A DNA stretch of 32,865 bases from SIG575 sp045595725 (GTDB lineage Bacteria > Bacillota > Clostridia > Oscillospirales > Acutalibacteraceae), in the NCBI GenBank assembly GCA_045595725.1, contig JAZOAY010000011.1, positions 1 to 32,865 of the forward strand, in the 5' to 3' direction. Positions 31,924-32,865 of this stretch are shown one piece after another (within the stretch, counting starts at the first letter, position 1; each line of letters begins with the position of its first letter). The notes below the pieces were generated by a model. That model made no database searches and was not told where the DNA came from. It saw only the letters and a program-made list of their open reading frames with translations. The position numbers were made by a program, and so were the translations under genes.

Positions 31924-32865
31924 TTAAAGAGTATTTATACATTCGTCAATTCTTGACATTACTTTTTCTTCACCCAGAAGCTGCATGATTGAATAAAGGT
32001 CGGGTGTGTTTCTTCTTGATGTCATTGCAATTCTGATTACTGTTGAAACGTCACCTACATGACCTTTGAATGCATCGGGATTTTTCTTATATTCCTTAAC
32101 ATTGGGAGTAAAGCCAAGTCCTTCGCACATATCTTTGATACGGCTGAACCATGTATCTTTATCGTCAGATGCATTGTAAACATTTTTGTAAGTTTCAAGA
32201 ATAGCTTTTGCATCTTCAGGAGAAACATTTTCGGGCATTGTGTAATCGGGAGTGTAAATTTCATCGTAGAAATATTCAACATACGGCTTGATGTCACTCC
32301 ATTTTGAAATATCTTTACGGGGTTTGTTACCGCCTCTGTCAACAGAGAGAATGCCCTTTGCATATTCTTTGTCAGCACTAAAAAGATTATAAAGTTCTTT
32401 GTCTTTTTCTTCTGCCCAGAGGAGTGTTTTTTCAAGAACTTCTTCTGCTGTCATTACAGAAATAACGTTCTTGCTGACGTCAACAAGTTTTACAAGGTCA
32501 AAAAGTGCACCGCTTGCACTCATTTTCTTAAGATTGAACGGGAATTCTGATGTATCAGCACCGGGGTTTGCTTTTCTCCAGTCTTCGAAATTTGAGTTTG
32601 CAATTGTAAGAAGATACTCGATAACGCTTTCCTTGGGATAGCCTTCATCAAAATAGAATGTAACTGCTGCTTCAGGGTCCTTACGCTTTGAAAGCTTTCT
32701 CTTTCCGCCATTTTCTTCTTTCATAATGGGTGAAATGTGAGAGAATTTAGGAACTTTGAAACCACAGCATTTGAAAAGCTGAATGTGAACAGGAACAGAT
32801 GAAATCCACTCGTCACCGCGTACAATGTGAGTTGTTCTCATAAGATGGTCGTCAACTGCGTGTGC
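31924..32865 (-). CDS. gltX: Glutamyl-tRNA synthetase (5' part outside the window)
   Basis: Class I synthetase that charges tRNA-Glu. The frame is open through the right edge. The visible 313 residues start AHAVDDHLMRTTHIVRGDEW, a conserved block in the middle of the catalytic domain. The KMSKS motif is KLSKRKDP, in KEENGGKRKLSKRKDPEAAV. The C-terminal helical anticodon-binding domain ends SRIDECINTL. The HIGH motif and the N-terminal part are not in the window. It is probably upstream of glnS in one unit; the matching tRNA-Glu lies at 16956-17030. Confidence 0.95.
   Translation of the reverse strand, partial: AHAVDDHLMRTTHIVRGDEWISSVPVHIQLFKCCGFKVPKFSHISPIMKEENGGKRKLSKRKDPEAAVTFYFDEGYPKESVIEYLLTIANSNFEDWRKANPGADTSEFPFNLKKMSASGALFDLVKLVDVSKNVISVMTAEEVLEKTLLWAEEKDKELYNLFSADKEYAKGILSVDRGGNKPRKDISKWSDIKPYVEYFYDEIYTPDYTMPENVSPEDAKAILETYKNVYNASDDKDTWFSRIKDMCEGLGFTPNVKEYKKNPDAFKGHVGDVSTVIRIAMTSRRNTPDLYSIMQLLGEEKVMSRIDECINTL

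Noticed and set aside
1..32865. CRISPR arrays, prophage or insertion-sequence genes
   Set aside because: No regularly spaced repeats, cas, integrase or transposase genes were seen on either strand.

Overview
The window reads as a chromosomal segment of a low-to-moderate GC member of the Clostridia (Firmicutes). An Oscillospiraceae/Ruminococcus-like organism is my best guess. The evidence is the conserved gene order dprA-topA-trmFO-plsX-rnc-smc, infC-rpmI-rplT with an AUU-started infC, and obgE-mrnC. Strong Shine-Dalgarno sites, sigma-A promoters with 17-nt spacers, a NADH/ferredoxin flavoprotein complex of anaerobe type and secreted Ig-like-domain proteins fit as well. The genus cannot be fixed from the sequence alone. 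No CRISPR array, prophage or transposase gene was seen.

Layout. 1-9142 (minus): one tightly packed housekeeping run, read from right to left: SpoU-family rRNA methyltransferase, dprA, topA, trmFO, plsX, rnc, an Elp3-like radical SAM protein and the N-terminal third of smc, which leaves the window. 9256-10604 (minus): infC-rpmI-rplT with a sigma-A promoter, a leader that ends in a terminator hairpin and a final terminator; rplT carries an in-frame TAA. 10634-12124 (plus): a divergently transcribed polytopic membrane protein of unknown function. 12143-14349 (minus): two tandem secreted Ig-like (BIG2-type) paralogues. 14357-17166 (minus): yitT-like, mrnC and obgE, preceded by tRNA-Glu and tRNA-Met with a perfect consensus promoter and their own terminator. 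17198-17337 (minus): an unexplained structured RNA candidate. 17355-19396 (plus): MTA/SAH nucleosidase, YfbR-like 5'-nucleotidase and a TraX-family membrane protein. 19401-19645: a 245-bp MITE-like element with 7-bp terminal inverted repeats and a possible 7-bp target duplication. 19707-20690 (minus): a third Ig-like paralogue. 20844-25208 (plus): a three-gene NADH-dehydrogenase/hydrogenase-like complex whose third subunit is a NuoG-like ferredoxin domain fused to a GltD/NfnB-like flavoprotein, without a hydrogenase domain. 25212-26457 (minus): an M28 metallopeptidase broken by a frameshift at a 7-A run. 26586-27179 (plus): a CDP-alcohol phosphatidyltransferase that appears to start at AUA. 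27227-32865 (minus): gltX (5' end outside the window), glnS, two membrane proteins (one with a RING-like zinc finger) and rarA.

How it fits together. Most genes serve information processing: DNA topology and uptake, RNA maturation, ribosome assembly and aminoacylation. The accessory content is the redox complex, the secreted Ig-like family, the folded intergenic element and the candidate small RNA. Three lesions (the rplT nonsense codon, the M28 frameshift and the AUA start) are each one base away from a normal gene, so raw-read support should be checked before any biological reading. Several starts were moved from the longest open frame to the codon with a correctly spaced ribosome binding site. 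All positions were counted by eye and may be off by a base or so in places.
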